A stretch of DNA of 12,527 bases from Trichomonas tenax (Eukaryota > Parabasalia > Trichomonadida > Trichomonadidae). The DNA is taken from assembly GCA_023091735.1 (NCBI GenBank), contig JALKBU010001326.1, positions 1-12,527 on the forward strand. Reading direction: 5' to 3'. Positions 1 through 9,800 of this stretch are shown here, piece after piece (the stretch's first letter is position 1; every line of letters begins with the position of its first letter). The notes below the pieces were generated by a model that had not been told where the DNA came from, ran no database searches, and saw nothing but the letters and a program-made list of their open reading frames with translations. Both the position numbers and the translations under genes were made by a program.

Positions 1-841
1 ACTACTCATAATGAAGTCTTCTTTGGCTTCCAACATTGAGTTCAATCCATTTCAACCTATTGACACTTTTCCATTTTTCCCGCAAACACGTCACTTTCCT
101 TTATATTTGACATTCTGACTCTATATGCCAAACATAATTTACATGTCAGAAAAGCACGTTGTTCTATTTTGTCCCAGTCCCTAAATGAATAAAATAAAAT
201 TGGTTTATTAGTGACAGTAATAATAATTAAGTAAGCTGTACAATTTAAAATTCAATGAAAGCCAATATTCAATGAGAAAAAACGAATGATTCAAAAATAC
301 GTTAGTAAGATCCAAAAACAGCCGACAATGTTTTCAAAAGCTCTGCCAACCAAACACTTTATATTCCACATGGTTATGATATCTGCTTTTTATAAGATCT
401 AGACTAATCAAATTTCATAAAATCAAAAACTTACCTTACATATGTAATCGATTACATATTTTCTGACATATAAAAGTTTACTATGTTAAAATGCTCTTTT
501 ATATGATACGAAGGGCATGAATAACAAAAGTAGGGGGCTTTAACGAAGTAGATGAATCCTATCATGCGCAGTTGCTACACATATTCAAATGCAAAAATGA
601 ACAAAAATATCGTGAATATTGATATTTCATTTTTAAAAAACACCAAGCAGATAAATAATAATCTTAACAAATTACTCCATATAATGAATTACCTATCCTA
701 TGGAGTTGTTTCAGTTTATAATTTATCGAAAATTGTTATCTGTAAAAAGGAGAGCATTTTATGTTTTAATATAACTTGTATGTTTAGAAATGCAAAAAAC
801 TGTAATAATCAACGCTTTTGATGGCTTTCGTTAGATAATAT
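1..841. other. Intergenic, no supported gene
   Basis: This AT-rich stretch holds no open frame that resembles a protein. A plus-strand frame at 552-821 (89 codons) is rich in Asn, Lys and Ile, as random AT-rich DNA would be, and has no recognisable motif or initiator upstream. On the minus strand the first ~100 bases hold a short open stretch ending at a TAG near base 5, too short to assign. The only structured element seen is the palindrome at 440-459. No tRNA or rRNA was recognised. Confidence 0.6.
440..459. repeat. Perfect 20-bp palindrome
   Basis: The sequence atatgtaatcgattacatat equals its own reverse complement over all 20 bases; the symmetry stops at base 460. It lies about 750 bp upstream of the Spt4 stop codon, in non-coding DNA. 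It could be a binding site for a symmetric dimeric protein or a chance product of AT-rich DNA. There is no loop, so it is not a typical hairpin terminator. Confidence 0.8.
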
Positions 842-844
842 TTA
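841..844 (-). terminator. TAAA poly(A)-type signal over the Spt4 stop
   Basis: The TAA stop plus the next base reads TAAA on the minus strand. In Trichomonas vaginalis a UAAA tetranucleotide, often overlapping the stop codon, is the described polyadenylation element. Its presence here is direct; its function is inferred. TAAA is common by chance in AT-rich DNA. Confidence 0.45.
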
Positions 845-1213
845 AGTACGATTTGAATTTCCTGATTGGATTTTATATCTTTCAACCCACTCTGGGAGCG
901 GTCTACCAACAGACTCTAAATGCTGAACAATGGTATCTGTAACTTCGCCGAGGTTATCAATGCAATAAATACCTGGAGCATTCTTGTTATACTTGAGCCA
1001 AGATGAGCACCATGACTTCTGTGGCTGGAAGAGAGCTAAAATTCCATTGAAGGAGTTAGAAATCCATGAATCGATGGCTGATGCATCGCTCCAGCCGCAG
1101 TTAGGACATTTCTTGTCCTTTTTCCATGTATCTCTATCCTGGATGAGGCCACAGCCGATACAAGCGGCCATTGTCCTCGCTTTCTTTGGAATGGGTAAAG
1201 CATCTTCACTCAT
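842..1213 (-). CDS. SPT4: Transcription elongation factor Spt4
   Basis: Spt4 is the small zinc-binding subunit of the Spt4-Spt5 (DSIF) complex, which binds RNA polymerase II in the nucleus and controls pausing and processivity. The 123-residue product has the family's zinc ribbon: Cys18-x2-Cys21 within ACIGCGLI and Cys36-x2-Cys39 within CPNCGW. It is followed by the hallmark SFNGILALFQPQKSW segment (about residues 54-68) and APGIYCIDNLGEV (about 79-91), where the family has the Spt5-contact strand and a PG-Y motif. Known homologues are roughly 100-120 residues, so it is full length with a slightly extended, Lys/Arg-containing N-terminus. I kept the first ATG; Met15, just before the zinc ribbon, is a possible alternative. 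No TCAYTW initiator is visible in the 100 bases upstream. The stop is followed by A, giving TAAA. Identification is firm from motif content alone. Confidence 0.95.
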   Translation of the reverse strand: MSEDALPIPKKARTMAACIGCGLIQDRDTWKKDKKCPNCGWSDASAIDSWISNSFNGILALFQPQKSWCSSWLKYNKNAPGIYCIDNLGEVTDTIVQHLESVGRPLPEWVERYKIQSGNSNRT

Positions 1214-1633
1214 TTTTTAGAGCCTGTCACTTTTCACTCTACCATTTCTCCTGACAAATAAATTTTACGTGGCGAAAAAACTTTTTTTTTCATTATTTCA
1301 ATTCGAATATGGAACTTTGACTAATGACTTTGAGCTAACATTTATCATCTGTTCCTGCTGAGATATGCTGCACTCTTACAATCCATGAATTCAAAAAATC
1401 ATGATATTTTGTTGATAATGGCTCTGGCAGCTTTAACATGGAGTCCAAACACTACTCTGGATTCTTCATAATTTGCTTCTTGTAATTTTTTGCATCACTA
1501 AATCTCTATGATATAACTATTATAGAATAGTCGGTATCATTAACATATTTACTGACTCTTTAAGCTATATAAGTACACATTTACTTAAATACAATCAACT
1601 TTTTTAAAAATAATATTTACATAACAATATGAT
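1214..1633. other. Intergenic region between Spt4 and coiled-coil genes
   Basis: About 420 bp of AT-rich DNA. It must contain the Spt4 promoter at its right-of-gene side (the gene reads leftward) and the 3' end of the coiled-coil gene. I see a T-run near 1283-1291 but no clear initiator, no ORF of interest and no RNA gene. Confidence 0.6.
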
Positions 1634-1636
1634 TTA
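1633..1636 (-). terminator. TAAA poly(A)-type signal over the coiled-coil stop
   Basis: On the minus strand the stop codon TAA is followed by A, forming the TAAA element described in Trichomonas as a polyadenylation signal. The motif is seen; its use is inferred. Confidence 0.45.
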
Positions 1637-4444
1637 AACAAGAGCTTTCAGATTCATTCCGAATCTTGAGTTGAAATCGTGCTCTTGTTTTTCGATGAGA
1701 GATTTATATTGGGTATATTCTTTCATCATTAATTTGATCATTTTAATTTTGCTCTTTAGAACATCACTAAGATATTGGATTTTTTCTAAATCGCATTTCC
1801 TTGATGCTGTTATATCAAACGACTTAGCAAGATTTTCGAGTTGACCTTCAAGATTCGCTCTTTGCATGTCTAAGTCATTTAATCTCTTCTGGCCTTGTTC
1901 AAGGACTTTTTGTGATTCATCCTCTAATCTTCTCATTATTTCACGCATCACAGCATTCTGTTCGATCTCTTTTCTCCTTAGAGTGTCATTGCTGCTGGAC
2001 TTTGTCATCGCCAACGTAGACTTAATAAAATCAATTCTCTTCTGAACTGCTGACGACTCAAGTCCACATTTGTCAAGCGAAGAATCGATTGTTGATTTCA
2101 GAGAGCTCTTCGTTTGATCCATCGCTCTCGCATTAGCTGCAGAAGCAAGCATTAGTTTTTCATTAAGTACATTTAGGTCTGTATATGGAGTATTTAATGT
2201 ATTCTTTAATTGCTCGATTTTGTTGTTTGTGTTTTCGTATTCTTTGTTCATTTCTGCATTAAAACTGTCTATTTCATTTTTGGAATATAACTGAGCTTTT
2301 TCAATAGCATTCGAACTTTGTGAAAGTTCATTTTCGTATTCCGTCATTAAGTTCTGTGCTGTTTGATTTTCAATCAATATTCTTTGATTTTTCAATTTTC
2401 TTAATCCACTTTCAAAATGCTTCTGAATATCATCAATTTTAGAATTATATTTCGATATTTCATTTTCAATATCATTCTTTAAATTTTCAATCTTATTAAT
2501 GAATGACTGTTTAAGTTGATCGCGAGCTCTTCCTGATGTCTTTGGACGTGCGGCATTTTGATAATTCTGCATTTCATTTCGCAATTGAGACTGGTAATAA
2601 TTAATAATGAGATTTCGTTCTGTATTTATGTTTGTCTGATAATCGCGCATTACTTGTTTATATTTTTCCATTTCTTCATTAATTCTAGCATATTCATTTT
2701 CTTTTTCAACATTGTTTGTTTGAATACTTTGCAATTCTTTCTCTAAACTTTGATATTTTGCTTGAAAGTCGTTATTATGAATATTATATTCATCGCTTGC
2801 CATATTTGCCTTGATTTCATTAATTTTGTTGTGATAATCGTTGAATTTTTCTTGCAAAAGAATTGCTTCGTCTTTTTTATTCATTTCTAAAATATTACGT
2901 AATCTTTCTTGACTTTCAGCTAAGCTATTTTTATATTCTTGGTTGTATTTGTTCATTACGTCGAACTCTTCGATTTGCTGCTGAACTTTGAGATTTTCAA
3001 TAATTATGTTACTGTAACTATCAAATGTTGAAATACTATTATTTATGGAATCTATTTTTTGTTGTTTTTCTTGCTTCAGTGTTTCAAGTATTTTGATTTG
3101 TGTTGCATTCGCAGCATTACTATTTATCTGTATTTGTCTGATATTATTTCTAAGTGATTCTTCTGCATTACTAATGATTTTTTGATTCTTTAAAATTTCA
3201 TTTTTATAATCAAATGCTTTTGCATCAATTTCTGCCTTTTTTGCTTTTCTTTCATTTGTTAAACTCCTCTTCAAGGACTTTCTATCAGCTTTTGAGCTCT
3301 TCGAAAAATCATTTTGATTCTTTGTGATTACATCAAGCTTCGAATTAAGTTGATCTTTTTCTTTATCTATTTTAGCTGTCATTTCAGATTTTTCTAATAG
3401 AAATTCGTTTTTAAGATCTTTCAAAGCAGCATCTAAATCAGAGTTTAAATCATTGTGTGAACTAATAATCAAATCAATTTCCTGTTGGCATTTATTGAGT
3501 TGTTCTTGAAATTCATCTTTCATTCTTTGGATTATCGAATTTAATAAGTTTTTCTTCATGTTTAAGTCATGCATGTTGTTTTTCTCGAGAATCTGATAAG
3601 ATTCCATATCATGCTGCAATCTAATTTGCAATTCATTGATTTCTGATGAATGATCTTTTGCAGCAATGACTCTTTTCATTATTTCTTCATACAAAGCTTT
3701 CTTTTGACTTATATATAAAGAGAAACGGAATTTAAGCATCACAACATCATCGGCCATCTTATTTAACTGTTTCTTATAGTCTTCAATGAGCTCTTTATAG
3801 TTTTGAAGTGTTTTTAAATATGATTCGGGAATTTCAAATTTTGGAACTTGTTTTCTTAGCTCTTCCATCTCTTGTGCCTGATCTACTCTCATTTGTTCGG
3901 ATCTTTCACGCGCATTCGCTTTATAAAATTGATATTTCTTATCTCCTTCATAATATAATGTCTTAGATTCGTTTTCGCTGTTTTCTTTTAACTGGCTAAT
4001 GCTCGCTTCGAGGTTTTGCTTGAATTGAGTGATCATTTTATTCATTTTCTCGTTAAACTCCGATTTTGATAAAAGATTTTTGGGAATTGATTCGTTTAAT
4101 GATCTTATTGTAAGTGAAACAGTCTTAAAATAGGCTTCTACGTTCTCGTAGGTATCTTTTGATGTTTTTTTGTATGTTTTTGATAGTGAATCAAACATGT
4201 TTTGATATTTCGCTCTATTTTCTTGGCATTGTTGTGTATAAAGACTTTCATATTCGTTTAACATTGAATATATTGTCGTTTTATATCTATTTGAAGCTTG
4301 TTGGAGTGTTTCATCAACACATGTAAATAAATATTCTTTCGAATATCGAATTTGTTCGATTCTATACTGGAATTCTAGAATCGCTTGGTTTAGTTTCGCA
4401 GTTTTCTTAGAAACATTGAACTGTCGAGCAAGATCAATGCTCAT
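1634..4444 (-). CDS. Long coiled-coil protein, function unknown
   Basis: The product is about 936 residues, almost wholly made of Glu, Lys, Gln, Asn, Leu and Ile in heptad-like order, as expected of an extended alpha-helical coiled coil. The start is the first ATG of the frame (at 4444); the frame stays open 16 codons further upstream, but only from a TTG. The N-terminus (MSIDLARQFNVSKK) is less coiled. A short helix breaker, RPKTSGRAR, at about residues 633-641 separates two long helical arms. The C-terminus ends in a Lys/Met/Tyr-rich stretch and NSRFGMNLKALV, after the heptads stop. There is no signal peptide, membrane segment or catalytic motif. Such proteins are numerous in trichomonads and often sit in cytoskeletal or vesicle-tethering structures, but nothing here decides which. 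Automated labels such as 'viral A-type inclusion protein' would reflect only composition. The stop overlaps TAAA. Confidence 0.85.
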   Translation of the reverse strand: MSIDLARQFNVSKKTAKLNQAILEFQYRIEQIRYSKEYLFTCVDETLQQASNRYKTTIYSMLNEYESLYTQQCQENRAKYQNMFDSLSKTYKKTSKDTYENVEAYFKTVSLTIRSLNESIPKNLLSKSEFNEKMNKMITQFKQNLEASISQLKENSENESKTLYYEGDKKYQFYKANARERSEQMRVDQAQEMEELRKQVPKFEIPESYLKTLQNYKELIEDYKKQLNKMADDVVMLKFRFSLYISQKKALYEEIMKRVIAAKDHSSEINELQIRLQHDMESYQILEKNNMHDLNMKKNLLNSIIQRMKDEFQEQLNKCQQEIDLIISSHNDLNSDLDAALKDLKNEFLLEKSEMTAKIDKEKDQLNSKLDVITKNQNDFSKSSKADRKSLKRSLTNERKAKKAEIDAKAFDYKNEILKNQKIISNAEESLRNNIRQIQINSNAANATQIKILETLKQEKQQKIDSINNSISTFDSYSNIIIENLKVQQQIEEFDVMNKYNQEYKNSLAESQERLRNILEMNKKDEAILLQEKFNDYHNKINEIKANMASDEYNIHNNDFQAKYQSLEKELQSIQTNNVEKENEYARINEEMEKYKQVMRDYQTNINTERNLIINYYQSQLRNEMQNYQNAARPKTSGRARDQLKQSFINKIENLKNDIENEISKYNSKIDDIQKHFESGLRKLKNQRILIENQTAQNLMTEYENELSQSSNAIEKAQLYSKNEIDSFNAEMNKEYENTNNKIEQLKNTLNTPYTDLNVLNEKLMLASAANARAMDQTKSSLKSTIDSSLDKCGLESSAVQKRIDFIKSTLAMTKSSSNDTLRRKEIEQNAVMREIMRRLEDESQKVLEQGQKRLNDLDMQRANLEGQLENLAKSFDITASRKCDLEKIQYLSDVLKSKIKMIKLMMKEYTQYKSLIEKQEHDFNSRFGMNLKALV

Positions 4445-5119
4445 AAGAAACTCGATTTCTTTACAATTTAAATTATGACTATAACACACCAAAATATGAT
4501 ATCACATCACTGTTTAACAGAAACCATACATATATTATCACTATGAAATCTTTTCATATTTTGAAATTTTTAACTCAATAATAAAATTAAATTTGAACAA
4601 CTACGGCATATAGGAAAACAAGAAAAATGAATCATTCAATAGTATAAACATAAATAAGCGTTTATCAATTTGAAAAAAAAAAACATTCATTATACTAGTC
4701 AAGAGCCTGTGTTAAATATTTAGACTATATCGGCTTTGCTGATGCTAAAAACGAGATATTTTATATCCAAATAGCGACTTCATTCCATATCATAAATGAA
4801 TGCTGTATAATCAAAAATCACCTCTGTATATCCGCTACTTGCTTAATCTGATAAAATGACTTAAGTTGAATACAATTCTTCCTCGAAACAATAAATTGAT
4901 TTGCAAAAGGGAGTCACAACCGCTAAATATTGAGACAACTCATTGAATTTCTGTGAGATACTCTCAAATAATTTGGTCATTGCAGTATTCCCTTTCTCTT
5001 TTGATGGAAAATTCGCCCAATATTGTTATAATATATCCCCATGGACGCATAGTTATATGCTTGAAGGAGTGGTAGGCAAGTTTTTCTTGGCTAAACAATA
5101 CTAAAAAATACACAGTTTT
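4445..5119. other. Intergenic region between coiled-coil and TPR/ARM genes
   Basis: About 675 bp with no credible ORF on either strand. The part next to 4445 should hold the coiled-coil gene promoter. On the minus strand it carries TCATAA and TCATAT within ~70 bases of the ATG, but neither fits the TCAYTW initiator. There is an 11-base A run at 4673-4683. No RNA gene was recognised. Confidence 0.6.
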
Positions 5120-5122
5120 TTA
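5119..5122 (-). terminator. TAAA poly(A)-type signal over the TPR/ARM stop
   Basis: Stop TAA followed by A on the minus strand, as for the two genes to its left. The motif is seen; a role in 3' end formation is inferred from work on Trichomonas. Confidence 0.45.
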
Positions 5123-6733
5123 TTCAGTAACATCAGACGCAACTAAATTTTTGAGGATGATTGAATTAGGGAATTTGTCAAGTCCAAATCCAATCATCGC
5201 TGGGGATTTAGGATGACCAGTAACAGCTGCAATAGCAATAGCGCGCTCAACGATTTCTTGTTGCGAAATATACATTGGAAGAGCATTTAATATCGATGAA
5301 ACGAGAGTTGGTATCTCAATGATAGAATCAACAAGTTCATTTTGTGCGGCAACAAACAAAAATGTGATTACTGCTCGAACAACTTCTTCTTCCTTCTGGT
5401 TAACTAAAAAAATCAATGACACAGCACGAACAGTACGACATTCTTTGATTTTTTCAACTGCTTTTGGAAGCAAAATTGATAAGCATGAAAATCCATGAGA
5501 AGCAACTGTTACATTCTTTGAATTCTTTGTAACAACCTTGGTGATCAAATCAACGAGGTCTGGTATGTCTTTGGTGAAGCTATCAAAGTTCTGTAATGCA
5601 ATTTTTGAAAGGATTTGCAAACTTGCAGCTGTGAGGAATTCATCATCAATATTCGTGAGAACATTTTTAGCAATAACGGCAGCGCCATTTTCGTAAGCTT
5701 CAATGCATAACTCATTGTTGCTAACTGCTTTAGAAAGAAGCAAAATAGATGAATTTGTCTTCCATTTGAATATCTTTTTGATGATGTTATGATCTTTCAA
5801 GATATGCGAATCGCTTGCTGGAACAAGATTGAATAACAGCATGAATGACATATCAGCCTCTTCTCGAGTGATATCCAGATCTAAAGAATCAAGTAATGGT
5901 TCAATAAAGTCTTCATCATCGATAGATGAAGTCACAGACAAATGCAAGAATCTCAAAGCACTTCCAATAACTTCTGGATTGTCTTTCCAGTGTTCCATGG
6001 CTGTTCTAACAACTGGGCAGCCATCGAAAACATCAAGAATTCCCTTCTGTGCCAAATGACGTGCAATAATGAGAAGAGAAGAGACAATAACTGAATCATT
6101 CATCCAAAGTTGCATCGCAACGAAAACAACCATGAAAACGCCTTCATCGGCAAATTTGTCGAGAATTGATTCTGGGATTTGTTCTTCTTCGAAAAATTCT
6201 ATGATTGCTGAAAGTGATTGAATCATTCCATTTTCTGTTGGAAGATTTATTATTAAATCTGTAAATAATTTGAGATCTGGATCCTGAATGTCGAGCATTG
6301 GGAGTTCAAGATCTCCATAAATACGGAAAAGACAGTCTTGAGCGCCAGCTTTTGGGTTATATTTTATCGAATTTGTATATGAAAGCATTGCAGCAAGTGT
6401 ATCTTGTTTAGATTCGTGTATCTGTCCCATTCTTAACTCTGCTAATGCCAAAATTCCGCTTAATTTATCTTCTGTCGTGAAATCGAGATTTGGGCTAAGA
6501 ATTTTTGCAGTTTCAATGACCATTTTAGCGTCATCGAAACCATTATCGAGGTTTTCTAAATGTATGTAGCATATTGAACGATTTAATAAGCATAATGAAA
6601 AAATGATAATTTCATCTTCATTTGTTGGTTTGAAATTGTCGACAACGTTACTATATTCTTCAATTGCTTTGTTATAATCGCCTGAATTCATCAATGAATT
6701 TGCAATTTCTTTTTTCGCAATTAAATCTTCCAT
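5120..6733 (-). CDS. TPR and armadillo/HEAT-like repeat protein
   Basis: The 537-residue product starts with tetratricopeptide-like helix pairs: about residues 2-34 (AKKEIANSLMNSGDYNKAIEEY, abbreviated here by its NSGDYNKAIEEY core), 42-77 and 91-127. The rest is helical repeats with armadillo/HEAT character, for example EFLTAASLQILSKIALQ and VASHGFSCLSILLP. TPR followed by ARM-like repeats is the layout of UNC-45/She4 myosin chaperones and of TTC12-type proteins; either is possible and I assign no symbol. No catalytic residues, membrane segments or signal peptide are visible from this start. The frame has an earlier ATG at 6796, but that would add a hydrophobic 21-residue leader, and a TCATTT initiator lies between the two ATGs, so I prefer Met22 of the longer frame. 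The stop overlaps TAAA. It follows the phosphodiesterase gene after 164 bp. Confidence 0.85.
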   Translation of the reverse strand: MEDLIAKKEIANSLMNSGDYNKAIEEYSNVVDNFKPTNEDEIIIFSLCLLNRSICYIHLENLDNGFDDAKMVIETAKILSPNLDFTTEDKLSGILALAELRMGQIHESKQDTLAAMLSYTNSIKYNPKAGAQDCLFRIYGDLELPMLDIQDPDLKLFTDLIINLPTENGMIQSLSAIIEFFEEEQIPESILDKFADEGVFMVVFVAMQLWMNDSVIVSSLLIIARHLAQKGILDVFDGCPVVRTAMEHWKDNPEVIGSALRFLHLSVTSSIDDEDFIEPLLDSLDLDITREEADMSFMLLFNLVPASDSHILKDHNIIKKIFKWKTNSSILLLSKAVSNNELCIEAYENGAAVIAKNVLTNIDDEFLTAASLQILSKIALQNFDSFTKDIPDLVDLITKVVTKNSKNVTVASHGFSCLSILLPKAVEKIKECRTVRAVSLIFLVNQKEEEVVRAVITFLFVAAQNELVDSIIEIPTLVSSILNALPMYISQQEIVERAIAIAAVTGHPKSPAMIGFGLDKFPNSIILKNLVASDVTE

Positions 6734-6744
6734 CAATATAAAAA

Positions 6745-6750
6745 AAATGA
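6745..6750 (-). promoter_or_regulatory. Putative trichomonad initiator (Inr) TCATTT
   Basis: Read on the minus strand, TCATTT matches the Trichomonas initiator consensus TCAYTW, in which the A is the transcription start. That A is base 6748, which is 15 bases upstream of the ATG at 6733. Leaders of this length are usual for these organisms. It lies downstream of the earlier in-frame ATG at 6796 and so decides the start of the TPR/ARM gene. It is a six-base match, so chance is possible. Confidence 0.6.
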
Positions 6751-6854
6751 AAAGAATCTTGAAATTTATCCAAAAATATGCCATTAAAGCATACATTTTC
6801 TTAATAGACTTAGCTTTAAGTTGAAAATATAAAATTTGATAACTGGAAATACAG

Positions 6855-6858
6855 TTTA
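6855..6858 (-). terminator. Possible TAAA signal downstream of the phosphodiesterase
   Basis: The phosphodiesterase stop reads TAAC, so it lacks the stop-overlapping TAAA of the other three genes. The next TAAA on the minus strand lies about 40 bases downstream, in a short 3' region before the TPR/ARM promoter. Whether it serves as the poly(A) signal is a guess. Confidence 0.3.
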
Positions 6859-6897
6859 TTATAAAAAATAGACATGAGTAAATAATTATAGGAGGAG

Positions 6898-9800
6898 TTA
6901 TTGCTCATTGTGTTTCTTCCAAATTGCAAGATTGGAATTAATTTGATCAACATTAACTTGAAGTTTTGGCATTGCACGCGCTGCTGTCTGGAACAACGGT
7001 AAGCAAACGAATGTGTAGAAACCAATCTGAGACTTTGGCTTATCCAAATGAGCTCTATCATTGAGCGGTGATGTGTATTCCATACCGCTTGTTTTCTCTA
7101 AGTCTCCTTGTCTGAAGAACTCTTCGCAGAGGACATCACACCATTTGTCAGCAAGCTCGAATGGCCTGGACACATTGGAAATATCAGAGCACTTCAAAAT
7201 CAATTCCATCATCATGAATCGATCTTGTTCGTTTTCTGGGTTCAATGGACCTTCATCTAATCTCTTGTTGATCTTTTCTAATGTAGAGTGGTGTTTACCC
7301 ATATCTGTTGTAAGAATGAGAGCGATAATCAACGTCCAAATCTGCTTGATCTTCGGGGAATCGAATGAACTGAAAATGTTGCATAAATCATTAGAAACAA
7401 CTTGAATTGTAACTTGGCAGTGGTGCGTCTCCATAGCAGACTGGTTCTTGAACAAAATACCAAGAGGAGTTTCTGCCTTTTCGTTGTATACGTTTGTGAA
7501 GCCATCATGGTTAACATCGTGGCAAATTGCAGCAATCAATAATGCGAAGAGCTCAAGTGGTGTTAAAATCTTGTGAACGCCAGTTAAAACGAGTTGATAT
7601 GAGACAAACTGTGTAACATCAACAGCGTGACGCCAGTTGTGGTATGGAACTTTGTTATAAGAGTTTGAAATTTCATCTAAGAAGTATGAGAAAGTATCGT
7701 TTCTTACCTTCTGCTCTTTCATGACACCAAAGTAGTTCATTAAATAGAAGACAACTCTTAAGTGTCCAATGCCATCCCATCTCTGTGCATCGAAGTTGAT
7801 CTTAAGCAGCGTGTCAGTCTTTGTTGGTTCAATCATCAAAAACTTAGGAATATCAGCGACACCTCTTTCGGAATCAAGTAAATACTTTCTAATTCTTGCT
7901 TCAGAAGCACCGACAGATGCAACCTTTCCGAGTCTATCCTTATCAATGGAAAGAGCAGCAAATACGCTGAAGCAGTTCAAGAGCTTCATATCTTCAGGGA
8001 GAATGATATGATTTGTACCAACTTGGATTGTTCCAATGATCTGGTTATCGTTTGTTAACAATGGGAATGCGATGATCTTCTTAAGCTCAATGTCTGTGTC
8101 AATGTTCATTTCATTTAATTCCTTGATGCCTGATATCTTTCCGCTTGTTGTTGCATTGTTGGAGATCTGCCTTCTTGATGAGATCTTATTAATTTCGTCT
8201 TCATCTGCTTCCTGGAAGTTGAACATCTGCTGCTCGCGGCTCTTAATGACGATATCAGCAAATTTCTCCCCATCCTTGATCTTTCCGATTTCATCCAACA
8301 ATGAGATTTCCTCTGTGTCGTTATCATAGACATAGCAAGCAGCATAGCTACCGTTGATGACACCTCTCATTGTTTCGATGAGTTCGTGGATGATGTTCTG
8401 AAGCTGTGCATCTTTGCCCATAGCTGCAGAAGCCTCAATGAAGGACTTAAGGTTGTTCATCAACTGGAGAGATGTGTTATAAAGGTTGGCGTTATCAATG
8501 GAAATACCGCAGAACACATTGAATGCAACCATCATCTTAATATCATCGTCATCGAAGGCTTTGCCATCCTTTCTGTTGATCATTTCCGTGACACCAGCAA
8601 CAGCACCTCTGTTATCATAAATAGGCACAGTAAGAAGCGATCTTGTATGGAAACCAGTCTGAATATCATTTGTCTTATCGAATCTCGAGTCAGCATAAGC
8701 ATCGGTGATGTTAACGCATTTGCCACTTTGTGCTGTGTAACCAGCGATACCAACACCATTCTTCACTCTAATGGCTGTATCCAAACCACCATGGAATCTC
8801 GTGACTAACTCATTTGTTGTCTTATCGAGAATGAACAAAGAACAGCGCTCTGTGTTGAGAAGATTGCAAGCTGTATCCATAATTGTTGGAAGAAGGGAAT
8901 CCAAATCGAGCACACCGAAAATAACTTCTGCGACAGCAAGAAGTGCTTGTAATCTCTCAGATATTGGCGTCTGCATGTTGTTTCCATCACCTTCAGCATC
9001 ACTGTCGAACTGCTTAGTAAGGATTGGAGCAAGTGCATCAATCTTCATGCAGTCAATAGTTGAGAATGGAAGAGAATTTGATTTTCCTCTTAAAACGACA
9101 GCATAGACTGCATTTGAGACAGAAAATGGCTGGATAAGGACAGGCTCATCAGTGTCACCATCGATTTCTTGGTTGTATGTGGGACTAGCACGAACATTTG
9201 GAAGACTTATTTGGACGTTATTTTGAAGTGAGTAAAGAGATGCTCCTGATGTATCAATGTTGTCAAATTGTCCTGTTTCTTGATTGAACTTCTGGTATTG
9301 ACCATTTTCAAAATGGAATAAATCAATTGCACGAGACCCAAAATGATTACGAATTTCGAGTAAATAATCGCTGGATTTGATTTCTGGCAATGCAGAATTG
9401 ACAATGAAATCGTAATAAAGGCCAAATCGCTTCGAAAAATCAGTCGCTTTTTTAATTTCGACATTTGAAAATGTATTTTTCTTGGAAACGACAGCGACAC
9501 CCTTCACTGCACCCTGTCCATTGATGATCGGGATGTATAAAGATGGATCTGTCGAAGGATCGACCGAGATATTATAATTTGCTTGTGATGCAGGGTTTGG
9601 GAAGTATTTAACTTCCTTTCCATTGAAAACGGTGGCAATAATGGACGAGGTAAGAGGAATACACTTTGATAATGTTGAACAATAAAGTTTTTCCGACTGT
9701 ATTGTTGACATAAAGCAATAAGTGTGATTAGCGCTGAATTTCTTTGTCAAAACCATCTCCAAAGCGATGTTTACTGGGTGGTCATTTGATAATAAAACAA

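Noticed and set aside
1..105. Short minus-strand open stretch with a KWKSVNRLKWIELN-like word, considered as the end of a Myb-type or other gene
   Set aside because: About 34 codons between stops, no ATG and no firm motif; too little to call a gene fragment.
552..821. 89-codon plus-strand frame left of Spt4
   Set aside because: Composition is what random AT-rich DNA gives, with no domain, initiator or neighbour to support it.
984..1220. 78-codon plus-strand frame over the Spt4 gene
   Set aside because: Spt4 on the minus strand has clear zinc ribbon and family motifs; the opposite frame does not.
6816..7061. 81-codon minus-strand frame overlapping the end of the phosphodiesterase gene
   Set aside because: It lies out of frame within the conserved catalytic domain coding region and has no features of its own.
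8386..8808. 140-codon open frame on the plus strand inside the phosphodiesterase gene
   Set aside because: It is antisense to the well-supported GAF region and has no recognisable domain; biased codon use in the real gene explains such shadows. The same holds for the other plus-strand frames at 7061-7405, 7769-8011, 8036-8329 and 8771-9106.
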